From contig CBDFKC010000002.1 of the NCBI GenBank assembly GCA_965248685.1, forward strand, positions 620,001-684,000: DNA of 64,000 nucleotides, in the 5' to 3' direction. The DNA comes from VYFG01 sp965248685. GTDB taxonomy: Bacteria > Pseudomonadota > Gammaproteobacteria > Arenicellales > Poriferihabitantaceae. Both the position numbers and the translations under genes were made by a program. Positions 36,877-45,895 of this stretch are shown one piece after another. The notes below the pieces were generated by a model. The model ran no database searches. It worked only from the letters and a program-made list of their open reading frames with translations, and had not been told where the DNA came from. Every line of letters begins with the position of its first letter. The stretch's first letter is position 1.

Positions 36877-38226
36877 TTACAGTCCAAGTCTATTCTCTAG
36901 ATAATGAATGTCCAGACTACCGGAAACAAATGCGGGATCCACAATCAGTTCCTGATGCAACGGAATATTCGTTTTAATACCGTCAACGACCATCTCTTCG
37001 AGCGCCCCCTGCATTCTGGTCAACGCTTCTTCCCGGGTAGCTCCATGGGTAATAATCTTGCCTATCATGGAATCATAGAAAGGCGGAACGACGTAATTAT
37101 TATAAACATGGGAATCAACCCTGACGCCCGGTCCTCCCGCCATGTGGTAGTTGGTTATACGTCCGGGGGATGGGATAAAAGTAGCAGGATCTTCCGCATT
37201 GATTCGGCATTCAATCGCATGACCCGATATCTCAATGTCCTCCTGGGCGTATCGTAATGGTTGTCCATCAGCAATCCTGATCTGTTCTTGTAGCAAATCG
37301 ACACCGGTAATCATTTCCGTAATTGGGTGTTCCACCTGGATTCTCGTATTGACTTCAATAAAAAAAAACTCGCCATCTTCATATAAAAATTCAAATGTCC
37401 CTGCACCTCTGTATCCCATTTGTCGGCAAGCTTCAACGCATCGGCCGCCGATCTCCTGGCGTTGCTGTTCACTGATCTCCGGTGCTGGCGCTTCTTCAAT
37501 AACCTTTTGATGCTTCCTTTGCATTGAGCAGTCTCGCTCGCACAGGTGTATCGCATTTCCATGATGGTCCGCCAACACCTGAAATTCGATGTGTCGTGGC
37601 TTTTCAAGAAATCGCTCCATATAAAGTACGTCGTTACCGAATGCGGCTGATGCTTCCTTTCGGGTTAACTGGATTGATTGTAATAAAGCCCCTTCATCGC
37701 GACACACTCGCATACCTTTACCGCCGCCTCCACCGGTAGCCTTTATCATCAAGGGATATCCAATTTTGCGCGCAATTTCAACGGCCTTTGCGGGGTCATC
37801 AGGAACCGGGCCATCGGATCCCGGAACGCAGGGTACGCCCGCTTTTTTCATTTCCTTGATTGCTGAAATCTTGTCACCCAGGGTGCGGATGGTATTACCT
37901 CTTGGGCCAACAAATATAAAGCCACTTTGATCTACCCGGTCAGCAAAGCTCGCGTTTTCCGAGAGAAACCCATAACCGGGATGAATAGCACTTGCGTCAG
38001 TTACCTCAGCGGCGGCGATGACTGAAGCCGTATCGAGATAACTGGCATGAGCCTGTGCCGGACCTATGCAAACCGATTCGTCCGCCAGGCGGACGTACTT
38101 GGCGTCCCGATCCGCTACCGAATATAGTGCAACGGTTCTAATTCCCAACTGCCTGCAAGCGCGCAAAATTCGCAGCGCAATCTCCCCTCGGTTGGCAATT
38201 ACCAACTTTTTTATATTTTTAATCAT
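36877..38226 (-). CDS. accC: Biotin carboxylase subunit of acetyl-CoA carboxylase
   Basis: This enzyme carboxylates the biotin carried by AccB, using ATP and bicarbonate, in the first step of fatty-acid synthesis. N-terminal KLVIANRGEIALRILRA, the ATP-grasp glycine loop KATGGGGGKGMRV near 159 and the catalytic EVNTRIQVEHPITEM near 288 are all present. Length is 449 residues, as in E. coli. It is 14 bp downstream of accB. The alpha carboxyltransferase gene accA is at 53 kb; accD is not in the window. Confidence 0.97.
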   Translation of the reverse strand: MIKNIKKLVIANRGEIALRILRACRQLGIRTVALYSVADRDAKYVRLADESVCIGPAQAHASYLDTASVIAAAEVTDASAIHPGYGFLSENASFADRVDQSGFIFVGPRGNTIRTLGDKISAIKEMKKAGVPCVPGSDGPVPDDPAKAVEIARKIGYPLMIKATGGGGGKGMRVCRDEGALLQSIQLTRKEASAAFGNDVLYMERFLEKPRHIEFQVLADHHGNAIHLCERDCSMQRKHQKVIEEAPAPEISEQQRQEIGGRCVEACRQMGYRGAGTFEFLYEDGEFFFIEVNTRIQVEHPITEMITGVDLLQEQIRIADGQPLRYAQEDIEISGHAIECRINAEDPATFIPSPGRITNYHMAGGPGVRVDSHVYNNYVVPPFYDSMIGKIITHGATREEALTRMQGALEEMVVDGIKTNIPLHQELIVDPAFVSGSLDIHYLENRLGL

Positions 38227-38240
38227 TGGCTGGTGGCAAC

Positions 38241-38711
38241 TCAGGTGATGGTAAACAACAACTCACCATATTCCACTGGTTCACCATTTGATTTATGTAT
38301 TGCGGTTATGGTTCCATCAGATTCTGCTTCGATTTGGTTGAACGTCTTCATCGCTTCAATAACGCATAACGTATCACCCGCTTTGACCGATGAACCAATC
38401 TTGACAAATGGTGCTGTGTCGGGCGACGGCGAGTCGTAATAAGTGCCAACCATCGGTGATTCCACAGGATTACCCGGGGGCACTACTACGGCGCAATCCA
38501 GACTAGCTGATTCGCCTGGAGGGAGAGGAGCGCTAGGCGGTGGGGTTGCCTGGAGTGGTTGGGGTGCCCCCATTTGCGGAGCTGGAAACACTGAAGCTAC
38601 TGAACCAGCACGACTCAGCCGGATCGTATTATCTCCTTCAGTAATTTCCATTTCAACCAATGCTGACTCTTCCAGCAATTCGATTAGTTTTTTTATTTTT
38701 CTTAGATCCAT
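38241..38711 (-). CDS. accB: Biotin carboxyl carrier protein of acetyl-CoA carboxylase
   Basis: This carrier bears biotin on the lysine of EAMKTFNQIEA near residue 119. Most homologues read AMKM at this site, so the threonine after the lysine is a visible variation, although lysine and the preceding AM are kept. An N-terminal helix (about 1-25), a proline-rich linker (about 45-70) and a biotinyl domain (about 80-156) are in the usual order. Length is 156 residues, exactly as in E. coli. It precedes accC and follows aroQ. Confidence 0.95.
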   Translation of the reverse strand: MDLRKIKKLIELLEESALVEMEITEGDNTIRLSRAGSVASVFPAPQMGAPQPLQATPPPSAPLPPGESASLDCAVVVPPGNPVESPMVGTYYDSPSPDTAPFVKIGSSVKAGDTLCVIEAMKTFNQIEAESDGTITAIHKSNGEPVEYGELLFTIT

Positions 38712-38739
38712 GATAATTCTGTATTGAAAGACGGTTTAA

Positions 38740-39180
38740 TCAACTGACAAGTCGACTCAATGCGGCAGAATATGCGAACTCATACCCCTGGACCCCAAGA
38801 CCCGCGATAACACCCACTGCAATATCCGACAGATAGGAATGGTGCCTGAATGACTCCCTGGCGTGCACATTCGAGATATGAACTTCAATAAAGGGGATTC
38901 CACCGGCACTTAATGCGTCGCGTATAGCAACGCTAGTATGGGTAAATGCTGCCGGATTAATGATAATGAAATCTATGTTTTCAACTGGCGCCTGTTGGAT
39001 CCAGTCTACCAGTTGGTGCTCGGCGTTTGACTGACGGCATTCAAGATCTATCTGATCTTCAATGGCTTTTTTACCAAGCCCTTGATTTATATCATCTAGA
39101 CCAATTGTTCCATAATGACCGGGTTCCCGGGTTCCGAGTAAATTCAAGTTTGGTCCGTGTAGAACCAGGATTTTTGACAT
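38740..39180 (-). CDS. aroQ: 3-dehydroquinate dehydratase, type II
   Basis: This enzyme dehydrates 3-dehydroquinate in the shikimate pathway. The N-terminal LVLHGPNLNLLGTREPGHYG holds the catalytic tyrosine, and INPAAFTHTSVAIRDAL and FIEVHISNVHARESFRHHSY hold the remaining active-site residues. Length is 146 residues, as is usual for the dodecameric type II enzyme. The aroQ-accB-accC order is conserved in many gammaproteobacteria. Confidence 0.96.
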   Translation of the reverse strand: MSKILVLHGPNLNLLGTREPGHYGTIGLDDINQGLGKKAIEDQIDLECRQSNAEHQLVDWIQQAPVENIDFIIINPAAFTHTSVAIRDALSAGGIPFIEVHISNVHARESFRHHSYLSDIAVGVIAGLGVQGYEFAYSAALSRLVS

Positions 39181-39308
39181 TGCAATGGACTTGGGAGAGT
39201 ACCTCCCTGATTATCGCATTTTGAGATTTTGTAGTCCATATCGGCGATATTCACCGCGAGTTATCGACCAGTTAACCAAACTTTAAAATTTCCTAGTTTG
39301 ACGACGTC

Positions 39309-39821
39309 CTATCTAGTGGCAATTTTTCTGGCTTCATTAACAAAATTTGAAGCCATTTTTGCGTCGGTTATTTCCTGGGAAAGTTGATCTATGGCGGTCT
39401 CGACATCGACTGACTGAGGTATATCAGACATTACCAACGATGCTACGGGGCCAATGTATTCAGCCAATAACTCGGCTATACCAGTTCGCATGACGTGGGT
39501 CAGTAACGGTCCTGAGGATTGTCGCGGTGACGGTACCTGGGGTTGGCTTGGGCTAACTGAAATACCAACCTGACTGTCGATCAGTTGACTGGATCGCACC
39601 AGATCAGAATTCTCATGAAACTTGGCGGTGGTTACCGATATAGCTTTCGCCGCATCGATAGCTTCCTGACCCTCCTTGTTACGATAGCGAGCGGTGGCGA
39701 TCATACCGCTTACCAGATGAAACCGGCCGAGACTGTTATCGCTGAACACAACCATTACGGTACCGGTTTTTCCGCTAGCAGCGAATCTACCTAATACTTC
39801 AAATATTTGATCATCTGCCAT
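39309..39821 (-). CDS. Small uncharacterised protein, DUF4388-like N-terminal region
   Basis: I do not recognise a specific function for this 170-residue protein. The N-terminal 70 residues (for example KTGTVMVVFSDNSLGRFHLVSGMIATARYRNKEGQEAI) follow the pattern of DUF4388-type domains: short beta strands around a motif describing what is added, followed by a region with GxxxA. A proline/serine/glutamine-rich linker spans about 90-105, and the C-terminal part (about 110-170) is helical and starts with a LLAEYIGPVASLVM-like stretch seen next to kinases and signalling proteins. No signal peptide or membrane segment is visible. It is transcribed alone, upstream of aroQ in the same direction with a 128-bp gap. 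Confidence 0.6.
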   Translation of the reverse strand: MADDQIFEVLGRFAASGKTGTVMVVFSDNSLGRFHLVSGMIATARYRNKEGQEAIDAAKAISVTTAKFHENSDLVRSSQLIDSQVGISVSPSQPQVPSPRQSSGPLLTHVMRTGIAELLAEYIGPVASLVMSDIPQSVDVETAIDQLSQEITDAKMASNFVNEARKIATR

Positions 39822-40145
39822 GGTAATAGGTTAGGGTCAAATAATATCCACATTGCGTTTGAAAATTGAGGTGCGTATACCGACTAAAGATTAAATTCGA
39901 ATAGTCGGATTGCACCTTTGACTGAGTTATTTTAGAGCGCTAGTAATTATTTTTTTGGTGTCTAAATCGATTTTATTTGCAAATTCCGATTCAGTGGCGT
40001 TCGCTCAGAGCCCTAGAATATGACATTTTTCCACACTAATTTCCACAATTTTATGCTTCGAGTGAAAATTAATTAATAAATTAGTATCGATACTACAGCG
40101 GTTTATCTCTGCTAATTAATTTTAAATATACAATATACCAGACAC
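39822..40145. other. AT-rich intergenic region without a recognisable gene
   Basis: These 324 bases separate the lrp-type regulator gene from the DUF4388-like gene, both leftward. The sequence is AT-rich with several TTAATTAA-like runs near the regulator end. It would hold the promoter of the 39.8 kb gene and the end of the regulator transcript. I see no open frame, tRNA or clear terminator hairpin. Confidence 0.4.
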
Positions 40146-40640
40146 CTAAGTGGAGTCCATATTTTGCAGCACAGGCAATGCGGTGGTGTATTTCATTTGC
40201 TCCATGGCAAACATGGAGGTCATATCGGTGAGAGCAATTTTACTGATGATACTTTTATACAATGCATCATAGGCCGGAATATCAGGAACCACCACTCTAA
40301 GCAAGTAATCAACTTCCCCACTCATTCGGTAGATTTCGACAATCTCCGGAAATGACGACATAACTTCCGAAAACTTCTCACTCCACTCTGCATTATGTTT
40401 ATCAGTCTTTACCGCAAGAAACACCGTAATATTGGCACCAACTTTATCCGGATTAAGTAAAGCTACCCGGGCCCGTATAACGCCATTTTCTTCCATTCTT
40501 TGAATACGTTTCCAGCAGGGGGTCGGCGATAGATGAATCTTTTCAGCGATTTCTTTTATCGTCATGCTGGCATCGTGTTGCAGATAATGCAAAATTTTTC
40601 GATCGACCGAATCCAGCGACATATTTTCTTGTTTTGCCAC
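40146..40640 (-). CDS. Lrp/AsnC family transcriptional regulator
   Basis: This 164-residue feast/famine regulator has an N-terminal helix-turn-helix (about 12-55: VDRKILHYLQ, then IKEIAEKIHLSPTPCWKRI) and a C-terminal RAM ligand-binding domain (about 75-150). Such proteins respond to amino acids and control their metabolism or transport. The frame opens with GTG; an ATG six codons later (MSLDSVDRKIL) may be the real start. It lies downstream of a glutamine amidotransferase gene on the same strand with a 106-bp gap. The target is not evident, and it is shorter in linker than global Lrp. Confidence 0.88.
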   Translation of the reverse strand: MAKQENMSLDSVDRKILHYLQHDASMTIKEIAEKIHLSPTPCWKRIQRMEENGVIRARVALLNPDKVGANITVFLAVKTDKHNAEWSEKFSEVMSSFPEIVEIYRMSGEVDYLLRVVVPDIPAYDALYKSIISKIALTDMTSMFAMEQMKYTTALPVLQNMDST

Positions 40641-40746
40641 GATTGGAATAAAATTTACTGTACAACCAGTAATTTATCACACAAAAAGAATACCTTTCTA
40701 ATTTAATCCAATTTTAAGCATAAATATTTCTCGATCAGCGGGCAAT

Positions 40747-41463
40747 CTAGCCCTGATTGACCATCCCAACAAAGTTTTGATAAAAGGTTGAGGACAATTT
40801 ATTAAATTCCACCATATTTGTATTCGCCTCGGTTTGCATTATTTCCATTGCTCCACTTCCCATTGCACCCTCCAATGCTTCTGCGTATTGCGGGATTTTC
40901 CCCCATTCCGCGATGGTTGTATCGGTCAGTTCGACGTGGAATTGTACCGATACAGCGCGTTCCCCCCAGGACATTGCGTTTACAGCACACGCCGCTGATT
41001 CTGCCAGTGAAGTCCCGTGTTCAGGAAGCTGGGTAACTTCCGCGGAATGCCATTGGAGTGAAACCAATTGTTCAGCGCAATCTTTAAAAAGCCAGTGTGC
41101 TTTTCCTTCGGCCTTGACAGAAACGGGTAGAACTCCAATTTCAGGTCGTTTCGATGGCCCGACTTTGCCCCCCATTGCAACTGCTAGTAATTGGTGCCCC
41201 AGACAAAACCCTAGATAGGGGCGTCCTTGTCTCACCCATTTTTCAATGGCTTCGATCTCCTTGACTAACCATGGATGTTGATCGGTTTGCCAGACGTCCA
41301 TAGGCCCTCCCATAACCATCAGGGCGTCGTATCCGGAAAAATCGGGAATTACTTCATTTTCATCCAGTTCCACAGTATCCCATTCAACATCATCTGCTTC
41401 CATAAAATTACGGAATATGCCTGGATGCTCACAATCTATGTGTTGAAAAACGAGAAGTTTCAT
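40747..41463 (-). CDS. Class I glutamine amidotransferase-like protein
   Basis: This stand-alone 238-residue GATase1-domain protein has the nucleophile cysteine in GFCLGHQLLA (about residue 87) and a histidine-x-glutamate pair in QFHVELT near 173, completing the catalytic triad. It resembles GMP-synthase-like amidotransferases that hydrolyse gamma-glutamyl amides or supply ammonia to a partner. No partner synthetase is adjacent. Neighbours are an Lrp-type regulator downstream and a ygfX-like gene upstream. Confidence 0.82.
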   Translation of the reverse strand: MKLLVFQHIDCEHPGIFRNFMEADDVEWDTVELDENEVIPDFSGYDALMVMGGPMDVWQTDQHPWLVKEIEAIEKWVRQGRPYLGFCLGHQLLAVAMGGKVGPSKRPEIGVLPVSVKAEGKAHWLFKDCAEQLVSLQWHSAEVTQLPEHGTSLAESAACAVNAMSWGERAVSVQFHVELTDTTIAEWGKIPQYAEALEGAMGSGAMEIMQTEANTNMVEFNKLSSTFYQNFVGMVNQG

Positions 41464-41594
41464 AGGGATCAGTTGAGATTAATTATAGTTTGCCGTGGAT
41501 AATGTGTCCGACTACTTGTTTGAAGTTCCATTATAGTTGCTTGTCGAGGGATTCGATATAGACCTCGTCTGGACCATTACGGTTAACCTCCATA

Positions 41595-42011
41595 CTACAA
41601 ATGATATTGGATAAAAACTCGTATCCTGTGCCATTGGTCCGGTTTTTGGTGATAAACGCTGGTTATCAGTTGGTAAGATTCCCCGAAACGTTTTATGGCT
41701 ATGAATAATATCGGCCCAATTATCTGTGCCTGACAAATATTAATTGATGATCTTTCGCCATTGGCTCGTACCAGATACCAAGTACTTTCCCCAGTCCCTA
41801 TTAGACTCGTGTAGTTTTCAATTATTGAATTCTTATGAATGGACAGTTTTATCGAAACAACAATCGTGCAACTACCCAATAATAATAACGTCAAATTATT
41901 GCTGATAATAAGGCAAATGCTAGTAACGCTATAGATAAGCCAGCAAACCCATCGATGACACTCGGGGTTGACAATACTGATACGGATTGGAAAACAAAAA
42001 TCGTTATTCAT
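41595..42011 (-). CDS. YgfX-like membrane protein
   Basis: This 138-residue protein has two adjacent hydrophobic stretches near residues 20-55 and ends with KPDQWHRIRVFIQYHL, the basic-aromatic tail pattern of the YgfX (CptA) family. Sequence similarity alone is modest. The identity rests on the C-terminal pattern, the two-helix profile and the position 57 bp downstream of sdhE, where ygfX lies in enteric bacteria. YgfX of E. coli has been described as a membrane toxin acting on cell division proteins and as the partner of YgfY/SdhE; that role is uncertain and not shown here. Confidence 0.65.
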   Translation of the reverse strand: MNNDFCFPIRISIVNPECHRWVCWLIYSVTSICLIISNNLTLLLLGSCTIVVSIKLSIHKNSIIENYTSLIGTGESTWYLVRANGERSSINICQAQIIGPILFIAIKRFGESYQLITSVYHQKPDQWHRIRVFIQYHL

Positions 42012-42068
42012 GATGGGAATCCTTTCCCTCTAGATTAAATGGTAATAGATACAGCTAAGCCTTAACCG

Positions 42069-42326
42069 TTAAATATTTCCTTGGTCTTGATAAGAATTTT
42101 TAATTTTGGAAACTATGTCGTTAAACTCGTCAGGTGGAGGGGTATTTTGGCATAGCCACTCTGTAAGTGTTGGGTCCTGGACATCGAGTAATCGGTCCAA
42201 TTGCTGTTTGTCTTGATACCCGAGTGTTTCAAAGTTAGTTGAAACAAACCTCTCCAGAATGACATCCAGCTCCTTGGTTCCTCGGCGGCATCGCCAACGA
42301 ATTTTTTTCAAATTTGAATCTTGCAA
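42069..42326 (-). CDS. sdhE: FAD assembly factor SdhE
   Basis: This 85-residue protein is the bacterial homologue of eukaryotic SDHAF2 and helps attach FAD covalently to SdhA. The diagnostic motif RRGTKELDVILERF lies near residue 14. The start is TTG with AAAGG about six bases upstream; the corresponding N-terminus aligns with E. coli SdhE. It lies 28 bp after sdhB, so it belongs to the sdh transcription unit. A second predicted sdh assembly gene lies upstream of sdhC. Confidence 0.93.
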   Translation of the reverse strand: MQDSNLKKIRWRCRRGTKELDVILERFVSTNFETLGYQDKQQLDRLLDVQDPTLTEWLCQNTPPPDEFNDIVSKIKNSYQDQGNI

Positions 42327-42354
42327 ATACCCTTTGCCTTTAGATTACTTTCAA

Positions 42355-43131
42355 CTACTGCTTTCTGGTTGCAATGGTTTTCTTAATTTCGGCTATCGCC
42401 TTGGCAGGGTTGAGGCTTTTCGGACAAGTATTGGTGCAATTCATAATAGTGTGACATCGATACAATTTAAATGCATCGTCTAGCTCATCCAGGCGTTCGC
42501 CGGTGGCATCATCTCGGCTGTCTGCAATCCACCGGTGGGCCTGGAGCAGTGCTGCCGGGCCGAGATACTTATCACTGTTCCACCAGTAACTAGGGCATGA
42601 AGTCGAACAACACGCACATAGAATACATTCATACAGTCCATCGAGTTTGGATCGTTCTTCCTCAGACTGGTATTGTTCTCGATCGGGCTCAGGCCCTTCG
42701 GAAATTAGCCAGGGTTTGATGGATGCGTATTGGGCATAGAAATTGGTCAGGTCCGGAACCAGGTCCTTGATGACTGACATATGCGGTAAAGGGTAAACCT
42801 TGATATCGCCTTCGATTTCCGACAACGCACGGGTGCAAGCTAAGGTATTAGTGCCGTCAATATTCATCGCGCACGAGCCACAAATTCCCTCACGGCATGA
42901 GCGCCGAAAGGTAAGTGTGGGGTCAATATGGTTCTTAATCCGAATCAGCGCATCGAGTACCATTGGTCCACATGCATTAAGGTCGACTTGGTAACTATCA
43001 ACCCTGGGATTCTGACCATCATCCGGATTCCAGCGATAAACCTTAACCGTGCGTAACCGACCACTGGTTTCGTCACGATAGGACTTCCCTTGGGATATCT
43101 TCGAATTAGCAGGTAATGAAAATTCAGCCAT
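42355..43131 (-). CDS. sdhB: Succinate dehydrogenase iron-sulfur subunit
   Basis: This subunit carries the electron-transfer chain from SdhA to quinone. The 2Fe-2S ligands are in SCREGICGSCAMNIDG near residue 58, the 4Fe-4S ligands in CILCACCSTSCPSYWW near 154, and 3Fe-4S/4Fe ligands in CHTIMNCTNTCPKSLNP near 210. Length is 258 residues. It is 5 bp after sdhA. It acts on the cytoplasmic face of the inner membrane. Confidence 0.96.
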   Translation of the reverse strand: MAEFSLPANSKISQGKSYRDETSGRLRTVKVYRWNPDDGQNPRVDSYQVDLNACGPMVLDALIRIKNHIDPTLTFRRSCREGICGSCAMNIDGTNTLACTRALSEIEGDIKVYPLPHMSVIKDLVPDLTNFYAQYASIKPWLISEGPEPDREQYQSEEERSKLDGLYECILCACCSTSCPSYWWNSDKYLGPAALLQAHRWIADSRDDATGERLDELDDAFKLYRCHTIMNCTNTCPKSLNPAKAIAEIKKTIATRKQ

Positions 43132-43136
43132 AGTAC

Positions 43137-44927
43137 TCAGTATACGCGTTTCTTGGGTTCAATATAGTCAACTTCATCGGTCAAGGTCCAGGTATGAACT
43201 GGGCGATAATCGATTTCCGGTTTACTTTCAATATTGTCTAGCCAGACCAAGCTATGTTTCATCCACTTTTCGTCGTCACGGTCAGGAAAGTCCTCACGCG
43301 CATGGGCGCCTCGACTTTCTTCGCGGTTTTCTGCCGAGAATATTGATACTTTTGCCTGTTCCAGCAGATTTTCCAGCTCCAAAGTCTCTACTAAATCCGT
43401 GTTCCAAACCATTGAACGATCAGTTACGCCAACGTCTTTAAACCGCCCACAAATTTCTTCAAGATGATCAATGCCTTCACGCATTACTTCGCCGGTTCTG
43501 AAAACGGCACAGTATTTTTGCATTGTCTTTTGCATTTCCAGTCGAATCTTGGCAGTTGGAGATTCTCCACTGGCGTGGCGAATTCGATCAAATCGATCAA
43601 TAATATGTTCGTCAGCCCCACGTTTCATCTCGACCCTGCTGGATCCCGGTGTTATTAACTCGCGCGCCCGAAGTGCTGCGGCCCGTCCAAACACCACGAT
43701 ATCGAGTAACGAATTCGAACCAAGACGATTTGCCCCATGAACTGACACGCTGGCCGCTTCGCCGATTGCCATCAGCCCCGGAATAATTACCTCTGGATCA
43801 CCGTCTTTCAGGGTCACCACTTCACCGTGCATATTGGTTTGGATTCCGCCCATATTGTAGTGAACCGTAGGGATCACTGGAATGGGTTCTCGGGTCACAT
43901 CAACACCGGCAAAAATTTGCGCTGATTCGGATATCCCGGGCAAACGTTCGGCAAGCACTTCTGGACCCAGGTGTTCCAGATGCAGGTGAATATGATCCGA
44001 TTCTTCGCCGACACCCAGTCCGGCTTGTATTTCCTGGGTCATGGATCGGCTCACTACATCGCGGGATGCCAGATCTTTGGCATTAGGCGCATAGCGTTCC
44101 ATAAACCTCTCACCCTTGGAGTTAGTCAGATATCCACCCTCCCCACGTGCACCTTCGGTTATAAGGCAGCCAGCGCCATAGATTCCGGTAGGGTGAAATT
44201 GAGTAAACTCCATGTCCTGTAGGGGAAGTCCGGCGCGCAATACCATACCACCGCCATCACCGGTGCAGCTGTGGGCAGAGGTAGACGAAAAGTAACTCCG
44301 GCCATAGCCACCGGTCGCCAGCACTACAATTTTGCCGACAAACCGATGCAATTCTCCTTTATCCATATCCCAGGCAATCACCCCTCGGCACTCCCCATCC
44401 TGCATAATCAAATCCAGGGCAAAATACTCTACAAAGAACTCTGCCTTGTGCTTTAACGACTGCTGATAGAGGGTATGCAGGATCGCATGACCGGTACGGT
44501 CGGCTGCTGCGCAAGTTCGTTGCGCCTGACCCTCACCAAAGTGTGTAGTCATGCCGCCGAAAGCGCGCTGATATATTTTACCTTCTGCGGTTCGAGAAAA
44601 CGGCACCCCATAGTGCTCTAGCTCGATTACCGCATCGGCAGCCTCACGACACATATATTCGATCGCATCCTGATCCCCTAACCAATCGGACCCCTTGACA
44701 GTGTCATACATATGCCACCGCCAGTCATCCTCACCATTGTTGCCGAGTGCAGCACTCATACCACCCTGGGCAGCAACGGTGTGACTCCGGGTTGGAAAAA
44801 GTTTGGTAATGCAGGCGGTGCTCAATCCTACCTCGGCCATGCCAAAGGTAGCACGTAGTCCGGCACCTCCGGCACCGACAACCACCACATCATATTGATG
44901 ATCGATAATTGGATAAGCTTCAGACAC
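43137..44927 (-). CDS. sdhA: Succinate dehydrogenase flavoprotein subunit
   Basis: This subunit oxidises succinate to fumarate and reduces FAD. VVGAGGAGLRATFGMAE is the dinucleotide fold, SHTVAAQGGMSAALG holds the FAD-linked histidine, and HPTGIYGAGCLITEGARGEGG and HGANRLGSNSLLDIVVFGR are catalytic segments. I place the start at the GTG at 44927 (596 residues), because AGGAA lies about six bases upstream; a further ATG at 44978 would add 17 non-family residues. It lies downstream of sdhD with a gap of about 108 bp. Confidence 0.96.
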   Translation of the reverse strand: MSEAYPIIDHQYDVVVVGAGGAGLRATFGMAEVGLSTACITKLFPTRSHTVAAQGGMSAALGNNGEDDWRWHMYDTVKGSDWLGDQDAIEYMCREAADAVIELEHYGVPFSRTAEGKIYQRAFGGMTTHFGEGQAQRTCAAADRTGHAILHTLYQQSLKHKAEFFVEYFALDLIMQDGECRGVIAWDMDKGELHRFVGKIVVLATGGYGRSYFSSTSAHSCTGDGGGMVLRAGLPLQDMEFTQFHPTGIYGAGCLITEGARGEGGYLTNSKGERFMERYAPNAKDLASRDVVSRSMTQEIQAGLGVGEESDHIHLHLEHLGPEVLAERLPGISESAQIFAGVDVTREPIPVIPTVHYNMGGIQTNMHGEVVTLKDGDPEVIIPGLMAIGEAASVSVHGANRLGSNSLLDIVVFGRAAALRARELITPGSSRVEMKRGADEHIIDRFDRIRHASGESPTAKIRLEMQKTMQKYCAVFRTGEVMREGIDHLEEICGRFKDVGVTDRSMVWNTDLVETLELENLLEQAKVSIFSAENREESRGAHAREDFPDRDDEKWMKHSLVWLDNIESKPEIDYRPVHTWTLTDEVDYIEPKKRVY

Positions 44928-45035
44928 TATATTTCCTGTATTTGGATTGTTGTAATAACGAACGTTCCGATGGAACAACGGTTGAACAAAGTAAGACGAT
45001 ATTGAGACTAAATTTCATCAACCGCTGCCCGAAAT

Positions 45036-45410
45036 CTAAAATGCAATACGCAATACAGCGAAAATTGCAGCCAGACCAAACAACAGAGTCAGACCCTTTA
45101 TCAGCATCAATGAAATCATTTTCAGTGATTCTGAGTGGACATAGTCTTCAATGACTTCTTCTACCCCCAACTGGGCGTGAAAGAACATAAAAGCAAGATA
45201 TAACACCAGCAGGAACGCTACTATCGGTTGCCCTACCCAAGCTTGAACGGCTGCCTGGGAGTCACCGATATGCCCGATGACAGAGAATACAAACCAGATA
45301 GAGAGAGGTATTAGCGCAATCGCAGTGACCCGCTGCAGCCACCAATGGTGCGATCCCTGAGCAGAGTGACCAAGGCCTTTTACTTTTACCACCGGATTAT
45401 CAGAACTCAT
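45036..45410 (-). CDS. sdhD: Succinate dehydrogenase membrane anchor subunit
   Basis: This three-helix membrane anchor holds heme b and the quinone site. The conserved HAQLGVEEVIEDYVH (about 73-87) contains the heme-ligand histidine region, with hydrophobic segments near 25-45, 56-75 and 95-118. The ATG at 45410 overlaps the sdhC TGA (ATGA), and I prefer it to the GTG three codons upstream. Length is about 124 residues. Sequence is diverse in the family; order and motif support the call. Confidence 0.93.
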   Translation of the reverse strand: MSSDNPVVKVKGLGHSAQGSHHWWLQRVTAIALIPLSIWFVFSVIGHIGDSQAAVQAWVGQPIVAFLLVLYLAFMFFHAQLGVEEVIEDYVHSESLKMISLMLIKGLTLLFGLAAIFAVLRIAF

Positions 45411-45778
45411 ATTAGCCACACCAAAATTGTCAAAACAATGCTACAGGCCACCACTACCTTACCTGAAAGATAAGTTTGTTCTATCTCGAGGCCATATCCT
45501 GCGTCCCATAATAAATGCCTAATACCGTTGCATAAATGATAAAAATTACACAGAGTCCAGCCAATCAGCAGTATTTTGCCAAATATTGAATTTAATACGC
45601 CGGAAGCCATTTCATAGCTGCTGCCCCCGGACATTACGGCCCACAACCACCAGGCGATAAGGAGTGCACCGAGAGCCAGAAACACACCGCTGGCGCGATG
45701 CAGGATGGATAAAACTGAGGTTAGTTGCGGTCGATAGACTTGCAGGTGTGGTGACAGCGGTCTGTTCGAAGTATTCAA
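45407..45778 (-). CDS. sdhC: Succinate dehydrogenase cytochrome b556 subunit
   Basis: This is the first gene of sdhCDAB. RPLSPHLQVYRPQ at the N-terminus, SILHRASGVFL and FYHLCNGIRHLLWDAG are family signatures, the last with a heme-binding histidine. Three hydrophobic helices lie near 25-50, 65-90 and 102-122. The start is TTG preceded by a strong GGAGGGAA about eight bases upstream. Length is 123 residues. The 117-bp upstream gap should hold the sdh promoter. Confidence 0.94.
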   Translation of the reverse strand: MNTSNRPLSPHLQVYRPQLTSVLSILHRASGVFLALGALLIAWWLWAVMSGGSSYEMASGVLNSIFGKILLIGWTLCNFYHLCNGIRHLLWDAGYGLEIEQTYLSGKVVVACSIVLTILVWLI

Positions 45779-45895
45779 GCTAGTTCCCTCCCTCGGTAGT
45801 CGTTACAACGCATTTTAAAGCAGATAAAAACATAATCCCACCGTCGGTAATGAATAAATTGTAAAAACAAATGTCTAAGAATCATCTATAGTGTA

